A stretch of 64,000 nucleotides of DNA from UBA4085 sp964556755. Lineage in GTDB: Bacteria; Acidobacteriota; Aminicenantia; Aminicenantales; UBA4085. The DNA is taken from contig CAZKXI010000003.1 of NCBI GenBank assembly GCA_964556755.1, positions 62,001 through 126,000 on the forward strand. Reading direction: 5' to 3'. This document shows positions 40,569 through 48,400 of the stretch, one piece after another. Under the pieces are notes generated by a model. It saw only the letters and a list, made by a program, of their open reading frames with translations, searched no databases and had not been told where the DNA came from. A program made the translations under genes and the position numbers. Numbering within the stretch: position 1 is the first letter of the stretch; each line of letters opens with the position of its first letter.

Positions 40569-41750
40569 ATGTCCCTGGTCGTCCGGGCTGTCGATACGGA
40601 AAGCCGCCGCGACGTCCGCCGCTTCGTCGATCTCCCCTTCCGGCTCTATCGCGAAAGCCGGCTTTGGTCGCCGCCGCTGCGGGCGGGCGTCCGCCGGGCC
40701 CTCGACCGCCGCCGTCACCCCTTCTACCGGCGCTCCGAGGCGGCCTTCTTTCTGGCCGAGCGCGACGGCCGGGTCGCGGCCCGGGTGGCGGCCCTGGAGA
40801 ACCGGCGCTACAACGAATACACCGGCCATCCGGTCGCGCTCTTCAATTGGTTCGACGCCGAGGATGACGGGGAAGCCGCCCGGGCGGTCCTGGACGCGGC
40901 CGCGGACTGGGCCCGGTCGCGCGGCTTGACCGCGCTGCTCGGTCCCAAGGGCATGCTGCGGACCGACTGCCCCGGCGTCCTGGTCGAAGGCTTCGAGCAC
41001 GAGGCCGCCCTGGGCATGACCTACAACTACGACTACTACCCCCGCTTGATCGAGGCGGCCGGATTCGTCAAGGAGATCGATTACCTGTCGGGCTATCTCT
41101 CGCAGGGCTACCGCCTGCCCGAGCGGATGGCGGCCCTGGTCGACCGGGTCCGGGAGCGGAGCGGCCTGCGCGTCCGCACCTTCCGCGGCAAGAGAGAGCT
41201 GCGGCGCTTCATCCCGGCCCTGCAGCGGATCAACAACGAGTCCTTCGGCCACGTCTGGGGCTTCTATCCCATCGACGAGGACGAGGTCCGCGAGTCCGGG
41301 CGCCAGCTCCTGCAGATCGCGGACCCCAAGCTCCTCAAGGTGGTCATGAAGGAGGACGAGATCGCCGGCTTTCTGTTCGTCTTCCGCGACGTCTCGGCCG
41401 CCCTGCGGGCCTGCCGCGGCCGGCTGTGGCCCTTCGGCTGGATGCGGGTCTATGGGGACCTCAAGACGACCCGCCGCATGAGCGGCAACGGGGTCGGCCT
41501 CCTGCCCCGGTACCAGGGCAAGGGGGCCACGGTGCTCCTCTACGCCGAGATCACCGACACCCTGACCAAGGCCCGGGCCGTCCACTGCGACATCGCCCTG
41601 GCCCTGGAGACCAACGTCAAGAGCCTGGCCGACATGAACGCCCTCGGCGTCACCTGGCACAAGCGGCACCGGGTCTACCGGCGGGAGCTGGCGGCGGAGC
41701 GGCAGGCCGTTCCCCCGGCCCAAGCGAAAGCCGCGGCCTTGGCCGGCTAG
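40569..41750 (+). CDS. GNAT-like acyltransferase, YghO-type
   Basis: 393 residues, cytoplasmic. It resembles the bacterial YghO-type family of double-GNAT-fold proteins: an N-terminal half with FRLYRESRLWSPPLRAGVRR and AAFFLAERDGRVAARVAALE, a linker with LLGPKGMLRTDCPGVLVEGF, and a C-terminal GNAT-like half with GNGVGLLPRYQGKGATVLLY, where RYQGKG corresponds to the acetyl-CoA pyrophosphate loop. It probably transfers an acyl group to an amine, with substrate unknown. Predicted leaderless. TauE permease gene follows under its own promoter. Confidence 0.72.
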   Translation: MSLVVRAVDTESRRDVRRFVDLPFRLYRESRLWSPPLRAGVRRALDRRRHPFYRRSEAAFFLAERDGRVAARVAALENRRYNEYTGHPVALFNWFDAEDDGEAARAVLDAAADWARSRGLTALLGPKGMLRTDCPGVLVEGFEHEAALGMTYNYDYYPRLIEAAGFVKEIDYLSGYLSQGYRLPERMAALVDRVRERSGLRVRTFRGKRELRRFIPALQRINNESFGHVWGFYPIDEDEVRESGRQLLQIADPKLLKVVMKEDEIAGFLFVFRDVSAALRACRGRLWPFGWMRVYGDLKTTRRMSGNGVGLLPRYQGKGATVLLYAEITDTLTKARAVHCDIALALETNVKSLADMNALGVTWHKRHRVYRRELAAERQAVPPAQAKAAALAG

Positions 41751-41757
41751 GCGAGGC

Positions 41758-41786
41758 TTGACCTCGGCGGCGGAGCCAATTAGGAT
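41758..41786 (+). promoter_or_regulatory. sigma70-like promoter of the TauE-like gene
   Basis: TTGACC (41758-41763), 17 bases, TAGGAT (41781-41786); ATG at 41796, leaving only a few bases of leader. Confidence 0.6.
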
Positions 41787-41795
41787 GGCGGGGCG

Positions 41796-42671
41796 ATGGT
41801 CACCGTATTGAAAACCGTCCTTGGGCTCATGTCCTCGGTCTTCGGAATCTACTACCTGCGCGATGCTTTCCGAAAGCGGAAGCAGTTCTCGGACACGGCC
41901 TGGCCGAAGCTCTGGGCGACCGGGTTCATCACCAACTTCTTCGACACCCTGGGCATCGGAAGTTTTGCCCAGCAGACGGCCGCCTTTAAGCTCCTTCATA
42001 TGGTCGATGACCGGATCATCCCCGGCACGATGAACGTCGGGAACACCCTGGCCACGGTGACCCAGGCCTTCCTGTTCATGAGCGCGGTCAAGGTGGAGCC
42101 CCTGACCCTCATCTCGATGTCCATCGCCGCCCCGGCCGGCGCTGTCCTGGGCGCGGGGGTCGTCTGCCGCATGCCCCGGCGCAAGATCCAGCTGGGCATG
42201 GGCATCGGCCTGCTGGCGGTGGCCTTGACCATCCTGGCCGGCCTTCTCAATTGGCTGCCTCTAGGCGGTGTCGCCATCGGCCTCACGGGCTGGAAGCTGG
42301 TCGCGGTGGTGATCATGAGCTTCGTCTTCGGCGCCCTGCAGACGATCGGCGTTGGCTTCTACGCGCCCTGCATGGCCATGGTCTATGCCATGGGTATGCA
42401 CCCCAAGACGGCTTTTCCTATCATGATGACGGCCACGGCCATGCTGATGGCCGCCGGCAGCGCCCGCTTCGTTAAAGAGAACGCCTATGATCCCAAGGCC
42501 GCCGTGTCCTTGACGGTGTTCGGCATCCTGGGGGTCTTCCTGGCCGCCTTCGTCGTCAAATCCCTGCCCCTGCTGGCCATGAAGTGGATCGTCTTGGGAG
42601 TCGTGCTCTATACTTCGATCTGGATGTTCCTATCGTCCCGGCAGAAGGAAACTCCGCCCGCCTGCTCCTAG
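41796..42671 (+). CDS. TauE/SafE-family membrane permease
   Basis: 291 residues with about eight hydrophobic helices and two half-repeats typical of TauE/SafE (DUF81). Landmarks are WATGFITNFFDTLGIGSFA in the first half and VFGALQTIGVGFYAPCMAMV in the second, with basic cytoplasmic loops (CRMPRRKIQ). Members export sulfite, sulfoacetate or other small organic anions. No neighbouring enzyme points to a substrate. A consensus promoter is set so close to the ATG that the leader is nearly absent. Confidence 0.88.
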   Translation: MVTVLKTVLGLMSSVFGIYYLRDAFRKRKQFSDTAWPKLWATGFITNFFDTLGIGSFAQQTAAFKLLHMVDDRIIPGTMNVGNTLATVTQAFLFMSAVKVEPLTLISMSIAAPAGAVLGAGVVCRMPRRKIQLGMGIGLLAVALTILAGLLNWLPLGGVAIGLTGWKLVAVVIMSFVFGALQTIGVGFYAPCMAMVYAMGMHPKTAFPIMMTATAMLMAAGSARFVKENAYDPKAAVSLTVFGILGVFLAAFVVKSLPLLAMKWIVLGVVLYTSIWMFLSSRQKETPPACS

Positions 42672-42859
42672 GCGACCGGCCAGAACATCCGGGTCATCCA
42701 TCGAGCCGGGTCCTTCTCCACCGCGGGATCGGACAGGTCGGTTTCCCACATCCGCCTCAACTGCCGGCCGGGGGACCGGCCGCGGGGAGAGCCCGCAGTG
42801 GCTTGCCGCCGGCACTTCGTATAGAATACGGTCCCCCGACGGCAGAACAAGGAGACGCC

Positions 42860-44293
42860 ATGCCCCCTTCCGCATCCGGACGGCTTCCCTGGCTGACCAA
42901 GGTCGTTTACGGCACCGGCGACTGGGGCTTGGCGACCTTCAACACCCTGCGCCAGATCTTCTACGCCATCTTCCTGACCGACGTGGTCGGGCTGGATCCC
43001 CGCCTGGCCTCCTTCGCCGCCCTGATCGGCGTCATCTGGGACGCCGTCAACGACCCCCTGGTCGGGGTGATCTCGGACAAGACCCGGACCCGGTGGGGGA
43101 GGCGTCGCCCCTTCCTGTTGATCTTCGCCGTCCCCTACGGGCTGGCCTTCCTCATCCTCTGGTGGGCCCCGCCCATCCAGAGCCAAGGCCTGCTGATGCT
43201 CTATGTCATGCTGGCTTACGCCCTGAGCGACACGCTCCAGACGCTGGTCATCGTGCCCTTCCACTCGCTGACGCCCGAGATCTCCCGGGACTACGACGAG
43301 CGGACCTCGCTGTCGGGCTACCGGATGTTCTTCAACTTCCTGGCCTCCATCGCCACGGCGGTGGCCGCTCCCATGATCGTGGACTCGGTCATGCGCGGCG
43401 GCGGCACCCAGCAGCAGGGCTATGTCCTGGCCGCGGGCTTGTTCGGCGTCTCGGCTGTGGTGCCCTATCTGCTCATCTTCTTCACGGTCCGGGAGAAGCC
43501 GGCCGCCGGCCCGAAGGCCGAGTCGGCGACCCTGAAGGAGACCGCCCGCCTGGCCTGGAAGAATATCCCCTTCCGCTACGCCACGGCCCTCTACATGCTC
43601 AATTGGGTGGCCTTCGATCTGACCGGCGTCGTGCTGCCCTTCCTGCTGACGTACTGGGTCATGCGGGGCGACCTGCTGGCCAGGGTTCCGGGCCTCGGCC
43701 TGCCCATCGAATCGGCGGTGCTGGGCCTGATGCTGGTGACGGCCACCCTGGTTCTGCCGTTCTGGATCTGGCTGGCCAAGAAAGTCGGCAAGCGGCGCGC
43801 CTTTTTGGGCGCCCTGGGCTTCTGGATCGCCCTGATGCTCCTTATCCCGCTCGTCCCGCAGGGGGCCGTGACCCTGACCCTGATCCTGGCCGTGGCCATC
43901 GGCATCAGCGTCTCGGCCGCCCATGTCCTGCCCGACGCCATCTTCCCCGACGTCATCGAGTGGGACGAGCTGAAGACGGGCCGCCGCCACGAGGGCATCT
44001 ATTACGGGGCCAAGAACTTCTTCCGCAAGCTGACTACCGCCTTCGCCATCTTCATCGTCCTGCAGGTTCTGGGCTGGTTCGGCTACCAGGCCCCGCCCAA
44101 AGGCGTGACGGCCTTCGCCCAGCCGGCGTCGGCTCTCAACGCCATCCGCGTCCTGATCGGACCGGTCGGCGCGCTCCTGCTCCTGGCCACCTTCGCCGTG
44201 ACCTGGTTCTACCCCCTGGACCGGGACAAGTTCAACCGGGTCCGCGGCCTGCTGGAGAAGCGCAAGGCCCGCCGGCTCTCCCGGTCGGCCTGA
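42860..44293 (+). CDS. Sugar:cation symporter, GPH family (MFS)
   Basis: 477 residues from the ATG with AAGGAG upstream. Twelve hydrophobic helices. Family signatures: VVYGTGDWGLATFNTLRQIF at the start, the MFS loop WDAVNDPLVGVISDKTRTRW followed by GRRRPFLL, and DVIEWDELKTGRRHEGIYYG in the C-terminal half, characteristic of glycoside-pentoside-hexuronide:cation symporters such as MelB. It imports a mono- or disaccharide with H+ or Na+. Together with the hexokinase and the exported glycosidases it could feed sugars into metabolism. Confidence 0.9.
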   Translation: MPPSASGRLPWLTKVVYGTGDWGLATFNTLRQIFYAIFLTDVVGLDPRLASFAALIGVIWDAVNDPLVGVISDKTRTRWGRRRPFLLIFAVPYGLAFLILWWAPPIQSQGLLMLYVMLAYALSDTLQTLVIVPFHSLTPEISRDYDERTSLSGYRMFFNFLASIATAVAAPMIVDSVMRGGGTQQQGYVLAAGLFGVSAVVPYLLIFFTVREKPAAGPKAESATLKETARLAWKNIPFRYATALYMLNWVAFDLTGVVLPFLLTYWVMRGDLLARVPGLGLPIESAVLGLMLVTATLVLPFWIWLAKKVGKRRAFLGALGFWIALMLLIPLVPQGAVTLTLILAVAIGISVSAAHVLPDAIFPDVIEWDELKTGRRHEGIYYGAKNFFRKLTTAFAIFIVLQVLGWFGYQAPPKGVTAFAQPASALNAIRVLIGPVGALLLLATFAVTWFYPLDRDKFNRVRGLLEKRKARRLSRSA

Positions 44294-44310
44294 GTAACGA
44301 GGATTCCCCT

Positions 44311-44506
44311 CCCATCTCCGGGAAGGACGGTCCCAGATCTCGGCCACGGCTGCTTGGTTGAGCCTGCACCGTTGCTTATATCGGACGATGGAGTCCCGGC
44401 TCGATCTTGTGGGCAGCTCTATACCAGGGATAGGCGACACGGGCTCAACCGGCGCTTCTCCGCCGTTGGCCGATACCTGGGACCGCCGCGCCTTCCCGGA
44501 GATGGG
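44311..44506 (+). repeat. Large hairpin repeat, copy B (plus orientation)
   Basis: Arms 44311-44345 and 44468-44506 pair: 16 bases perfectly (CCCATCTCCGGGAAGG), a 4-base bulge on the 3' arm, then about 17 more with three mismatches. GGTTGAGCC and GGCTCAACC form an inner stem, and CGGCG-CTTCT-CCGCCG a small hairpin. Compared with copy A the inner blocks are conserved, while arm positions differ in ways that keep the pairing. Unlike copy A it has no transposon-like ends. Confidence 0.85.
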
Positions 44507-44542
44507 CAATGGGCCTGGATTTATGAATCCCGCCGTTTGTGC

Positions 44543-44676
44543 TATAATTTCGGGCCGAGAATAAAGGAAGGGTCACGGGACCTGACCGGTCGCATACTCC
44601 TCTCCTTTATTTCGATCCCCAAGTTTGGGACGGCCCGGCGGCAGGCCGGGGCGATCCCTCGTCCAAGGAGACGAGT
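44543..44676 (+). promoter_or_regulatory. Promoter -10 box and structured leader of the RRM gene, with ribosome site in a hairpin
   Basis: TATAAT (44543-44548) has a weak -35 TTTATG 17 bases upstream. In the leader AATAAAGGA (44560-44568) pairs exactly with TCCTTTATT (44603-44611), enclosing a GGTCA/TGACC hairpin (44571-44587). Just before the ATG, CTCGTC (44658-44663) pairs with GACGAG (44670-44675), with the AAGGAG ribosome site in the loop and first stem base. This suggests translation control through folding, perhaps by temperature. Confidence 0.6.
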
Positions 44677-44994
44677 ATGAACATCTATGTCGGCAATCTC
44701 TCGTTCAGCGCCACCGACTCCGACCTCAAGGAGACCTTCGCCGCCTACGGCGCGGTCCAGACCGCTTCCATCATCAAGGACAAGTTCAGCGGCGAGTCCC
44801 GCGGCTTCGGCTTCGTCGAGATGCCGAACAAGGAAGAGGCCGACCGGGCCATCGCCGCCCTCAACGGCCGCGACCTGAAGGGCCGCAACATGACCGTCAA
44901 CGAGGCCAAGCCCCGGACCGACCGGCCCCGCAACGGCGGCGGCGGCTTCGGCGGCGGCCGTGACCGCGGCTTCGGCGGCGGCCGGCGCTTCTGA
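44677..44994 (+). CDS. RRM-domain RNA-binding protein with glycine-rich tail
   Basis: 105 residues: one RNA-recognition motif (1-80) with RNP2 IYVGNL and RNP1 RGFGFVEM, followed by a Gly/Arg-rich tail (GGGGFGGGRDRGFGGGRRF). It matches the single-RRM proteins of cyanobacteria and other bacteria, some of which are cold-induced and bind RNA in the cytoplasm. The long leader with a ribosome-site hairpin fits post-transcriptional control. The gene appears monocistronic. Confidence 0.94.
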   Translation: MNIYVGNLSFSATDSDLKETFAAYGAVQTASIIKDKFSGESRGFGFVEMPNKEEADRAIAALNGRDLKGRNMTVNEAKPRTDRPRNGGGGFGGGRDRGFGGGRRF

Positions 44995-45163
44995 TCGGTC
45001 TCTGAGCCTGCGCTCCGGGCCCCTCTCCGGGGAGCCGGGGCCGAAACGAGCTTCGCTTTTTAGCGGGGGGTGGGTCTCCGGCCCATCCCCCCTTTCCATG
45101 CGTTCCATGCGCGGCCGGGCCGCGTTTGTGATATGATGGGGGCACCCCCTGAAGGAGTCGGCG

Positions 45164-45397
45164 ATGGGCAAGAACAACCGGGCTTATAAGAGCGCCAAGC
45201 GCAACAAGGAAATAAGCCGCCAGAAGAAGGCGGAAGAGAAGCGCAAGCGCAAGATCGACCGGGCCGCGGCCGGTCTGCCGGGCGGCCCTCCGATCGAAGG
45301 CATCACCGAGTATCCGGAAGACATTTTGGCCGGCAACAGCGAGGCCGAAGACTCCGCCGACTCCGATTCCGGTCCGGAGAATCCCGGCCAAGCCTGA
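45164..45397 (+). CDS. Small protein with basic N-terminus and acidic C-terminus, unknown
   Basis: 77 residues with a GAAGGAG ribosome site and a TATGAT box about 20 bases before it. The first 35 residues are very basic and helical (SAKRNKEISRQKKAEEKRKR) and the last 25 acidic (EAEDSADSDSGPE). No known domain is recognised. Such charge-split small proteins often bind nucleic acid or ribosomes; this is a guess from composition. It stands between the RRM gene and the large fusion gene. Confidence 0.75.
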   Translation: MGKNNRAYKSAKRNKEISRQKKAEEKRKRKIDRAAAGLPGGPPIEGITEYPEDILAGNSEAEDSADSDSGPENPGQA

Positions 45398-45459
45398 GCC
45401 GGCCGCATCCCGCGGCCTTTCCCTCCGTCAGCCCGTTTTGATAAGATAGCCCGTCAGCC

Positions 45460-48400
45460 ATGAACGGGCCCGCTCCTGCCTATTCCCGGTCCTTAAAAGC
45501 CCTCCTGGAGGCCTGGAGATCCAGGCCCGACGGGGGAGATGCCCCGGCTCTGGCCCGGGCTCTATGGGAAGGTCTCGAAGCGGCCGCCGCGTCCGGTCCG
45601 CTCGATCCGGCCCGGGCCGGGCTCATTCGCGAGGCGCTCTTCGAGACCGGCCGCCGGCCCTTCCTGCGGGCCCTGGGCCGGGACGAAGCCCGCTCGCGCT
45701 GGGCCGAGGCGGCCCTGCGGCTCATCCGCCTCTCCGGCTATACCCTGCTGGAGATGTTCCGCTTCCGGGTTGCGGCCCATCCGGACAAGCCCCTCTTCCG
45801 CGACCTCTCGGGCGGCGCCCCGGCCGATTGGACGTACGCCCAGGTCGGCCGAAAGGCCCGCGAGATCGCGGCGGCGCTCTTTCAGCTGGCCGCCGAAGAC
45901 GGGCCGGCCCGCCCGCCCCGCGTGGCGATCTTCGCCGACAATGGGGTCGAATCGGCCTGCGCCGACCTGGCCTGCCTCTTTCACGACATCCTCGACGCGC
46001 CGCTCAACACCCACTTCAGCCGCGACAATCTGGTCGATATCTTCGACCGTCTCGACGTGACCACCGTCCTCACCGATACCCCGGCCCGGCGCCTGTTTCT
46101 GGAGCAGGTCCGGGAGAAGACCGCCCAGCCTTTCCGCATCCTGGCCCTTGATGCGTCGGCGGCCGACGAGAGCCGCGGCGTCCCCTTCCTGGGCGAGATC
46201 TGCAAGAAGCTGGGCGCGGCCGAGATCGAGTCGCTCCTGGGGGCTCGCGCCCGACTGCCCCTCAACGGGGTGGCCACGGTGCTGTTCACCTCGGGCAGCA
46301 CGGGGCGGCCCAAGGGCGTCTCCTTCTCCATCTACAACCTCGTCGCCAAGCGCTTCGCCCGGGCGGCCGCCCTTCCGGACGTGGGGGAGGACGAGGTCTT
46401 CCTCTGCTTCCTGCCGTTCTACCACACCTTCGGCCGCTACCTGGAGATGCTGGGATCTATCTACTGGGGCGGGACCTACGTCGCCTCCGGAAACCCCTCG
46501 CCCGAGCGGCTCTTCTCCCTCTTTCCCAAGGTCGGGCCGACCGGCTTCATCAGCGTCCCCGTCCGCTGGGCCCAGCTCTACGACATCTGCGTCGAAGCCG
46601 TCGAGGCGGCCGGACCGGGCGGGGACGCCGAGGCCGCCCTGCGCCGCGTCGTCGGGCCGAGCCTTCGCTGGGGCCTGTCGGCCGCCGGGTACCTCGACCC
46701 CAAGGTCTTCCGGTTCTTCGAGCGCCACGGCATCGCCCTGAGCAGCGGCTTCGGCATGACCGAGGGGACGGGCGGCATTACCATGACCCCGCCCGGCCGC
46801 TATGTCGACAACGCCCACGGCCTGCCCCTGCCCGGGATCGAGGCGCGGCTGAGCGAGGCCGGCGAGCTCCAGATCCGGGGCGCTTATGTGGCCCGCTACC
46901 TGGACCAGGCCCCGCCCGGCGGCGTCGTCCCTTACCCGGACGAGCCCGGCGGCGAGGACTGGCTGGCCACCGGCGACGTCTTCGCCGTAATGCCCAACGG
47001 CTACTACCGCATCGTCGACCGGATCAAGGACATCTACAAGAACAACCGCGGCGAGACGGTGGCGCCCCTCAAGGTCGAGAGCAAATTCGCCGGCGTACCG
47101 GGCATCAAGCGCACCTTCCTGGTCGGGGACGGGCGGCCGTTCAACGTCCTGTTCATCGTCCCGGACTACGGCGACGCGGTCCTGCGGGCTGCCCTGGACG
47201 CCGACGGCGAGAGAGAATACTACCGCCGCCTCGTCGGGGCCGCCAACCTGGACCTGGCCCCCTACGAGAGGGTCGTCAACTTCACCGTCCTGGACCGAGA
47301 CTTCGAGGAGGCCCGCGGCGAGCTGACGGCCAAGGGGTCCTACAACCGCAAGCGGATCGAAGCCGGGTTCGCCGGCGAGATCGAGGCCCTCTACCGCAAG
47401 AGCTATGTCGAGCTGGAGAGGGACGGCTGGCGGATCCGCTTGCCGCACTGGTTCTTCCGCGACCTGGGCGTTCTGGAGGACGAGATCTTCTTCGTCGGCG
47501 ACTTCCTCTTCGACTCGTCCCGCAAGGCCATGCTGCCGCTGGCCGTGGCCGGGGATTCCGGCCGCCGGCTGATCGGCGACCTGGAATACCGGGTCGAGGG
47601 TCCGGTCATCGACCTAGGGCTGTTCGCTCGCCAGCCCAGGCTCTGGTTCGGCAATCCGGCCTTGGCCGCGTTCTGCCCCTGCCGGACCGGCTGGGACGTT
47701 CCGGCCGAAGGCGTCGGCGAGCAGGTCTTCCTGCCGGCCGAGCGCAACCGCATCTACGGTCCCGAGGATATCGCCGGTCCGGTCCGCGTCCGGGAAGAGG
47801 ACCTGGTCAAGGCGCACCGGGTCGCGGGCCGGGCCCTCTTCGGCCCCCCGGCCGAGGCCCGGGCGGCCCTGACCGAAGCGGAGGCGCTGCTGGAGGAGCC
47901 CGACCTGCGGATCGCGCCGCTCCTGCGGAGCCGGCTGGAAGCTCTGGCCCGCCACCCCGAGGAGGCGGTCCGCTGCGACGCCTACCGCATCCTTCTGCTG
48001 GACGAGCCCAACCCGGGCTATGACCGGGCCCTGACCGCCTTCGTCCAGTCCGGCCGCAGCTTCCTCAACGAGGGCTCGATCGAGGCCATCGCCTCCTCGC
48101 CGATCGGGCCGGAGCGGTTCGACGCCCTGCGGCTGCGCATGGCGGCCTACCGGGAGAACGTGGACTGGAGGGGCGAGGGCGGGGCGGCGGCCCGGGAGCC
48201 GTTCCTCCGCATCCTGCGGCTTTTCGTCGACTTCGCCCGCTACCATCCCGACTACTACCGGCCGGTGCGGGCCGAGCTGGCCTCCTGGGTCCTCCTCAGG
48301 GAGGACTCGGAGCTGTCGCGGACGGCGCTGTCGCGGATGTCGGAGCTGGACTCCGACCACGAAGGCTGGCTGTCGCGGCGCCTGCGCGAGCTCGGCCCCG

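Larger units (their letters stand above)
44294..44676. other. 383-base non-coding region: hairpin repeat copy B plus promoter and leader of the RRM gene
   Basis: Left part 44311-44506 is the second copy of the large hairpin repeat. A TATAAT box follows at 44543-44548, then a leader of about 120 bases full of complementary segments. No open frame in it is credible as a gene. Confidence 0.7.

Noticed and set aside
45001..45060. GC-rich region after the RRM gene considered as a terminator
   Set aside because: Only short, imperfect CCCC/GGGG pairings are seen and the T-run does not follow a stable stem.
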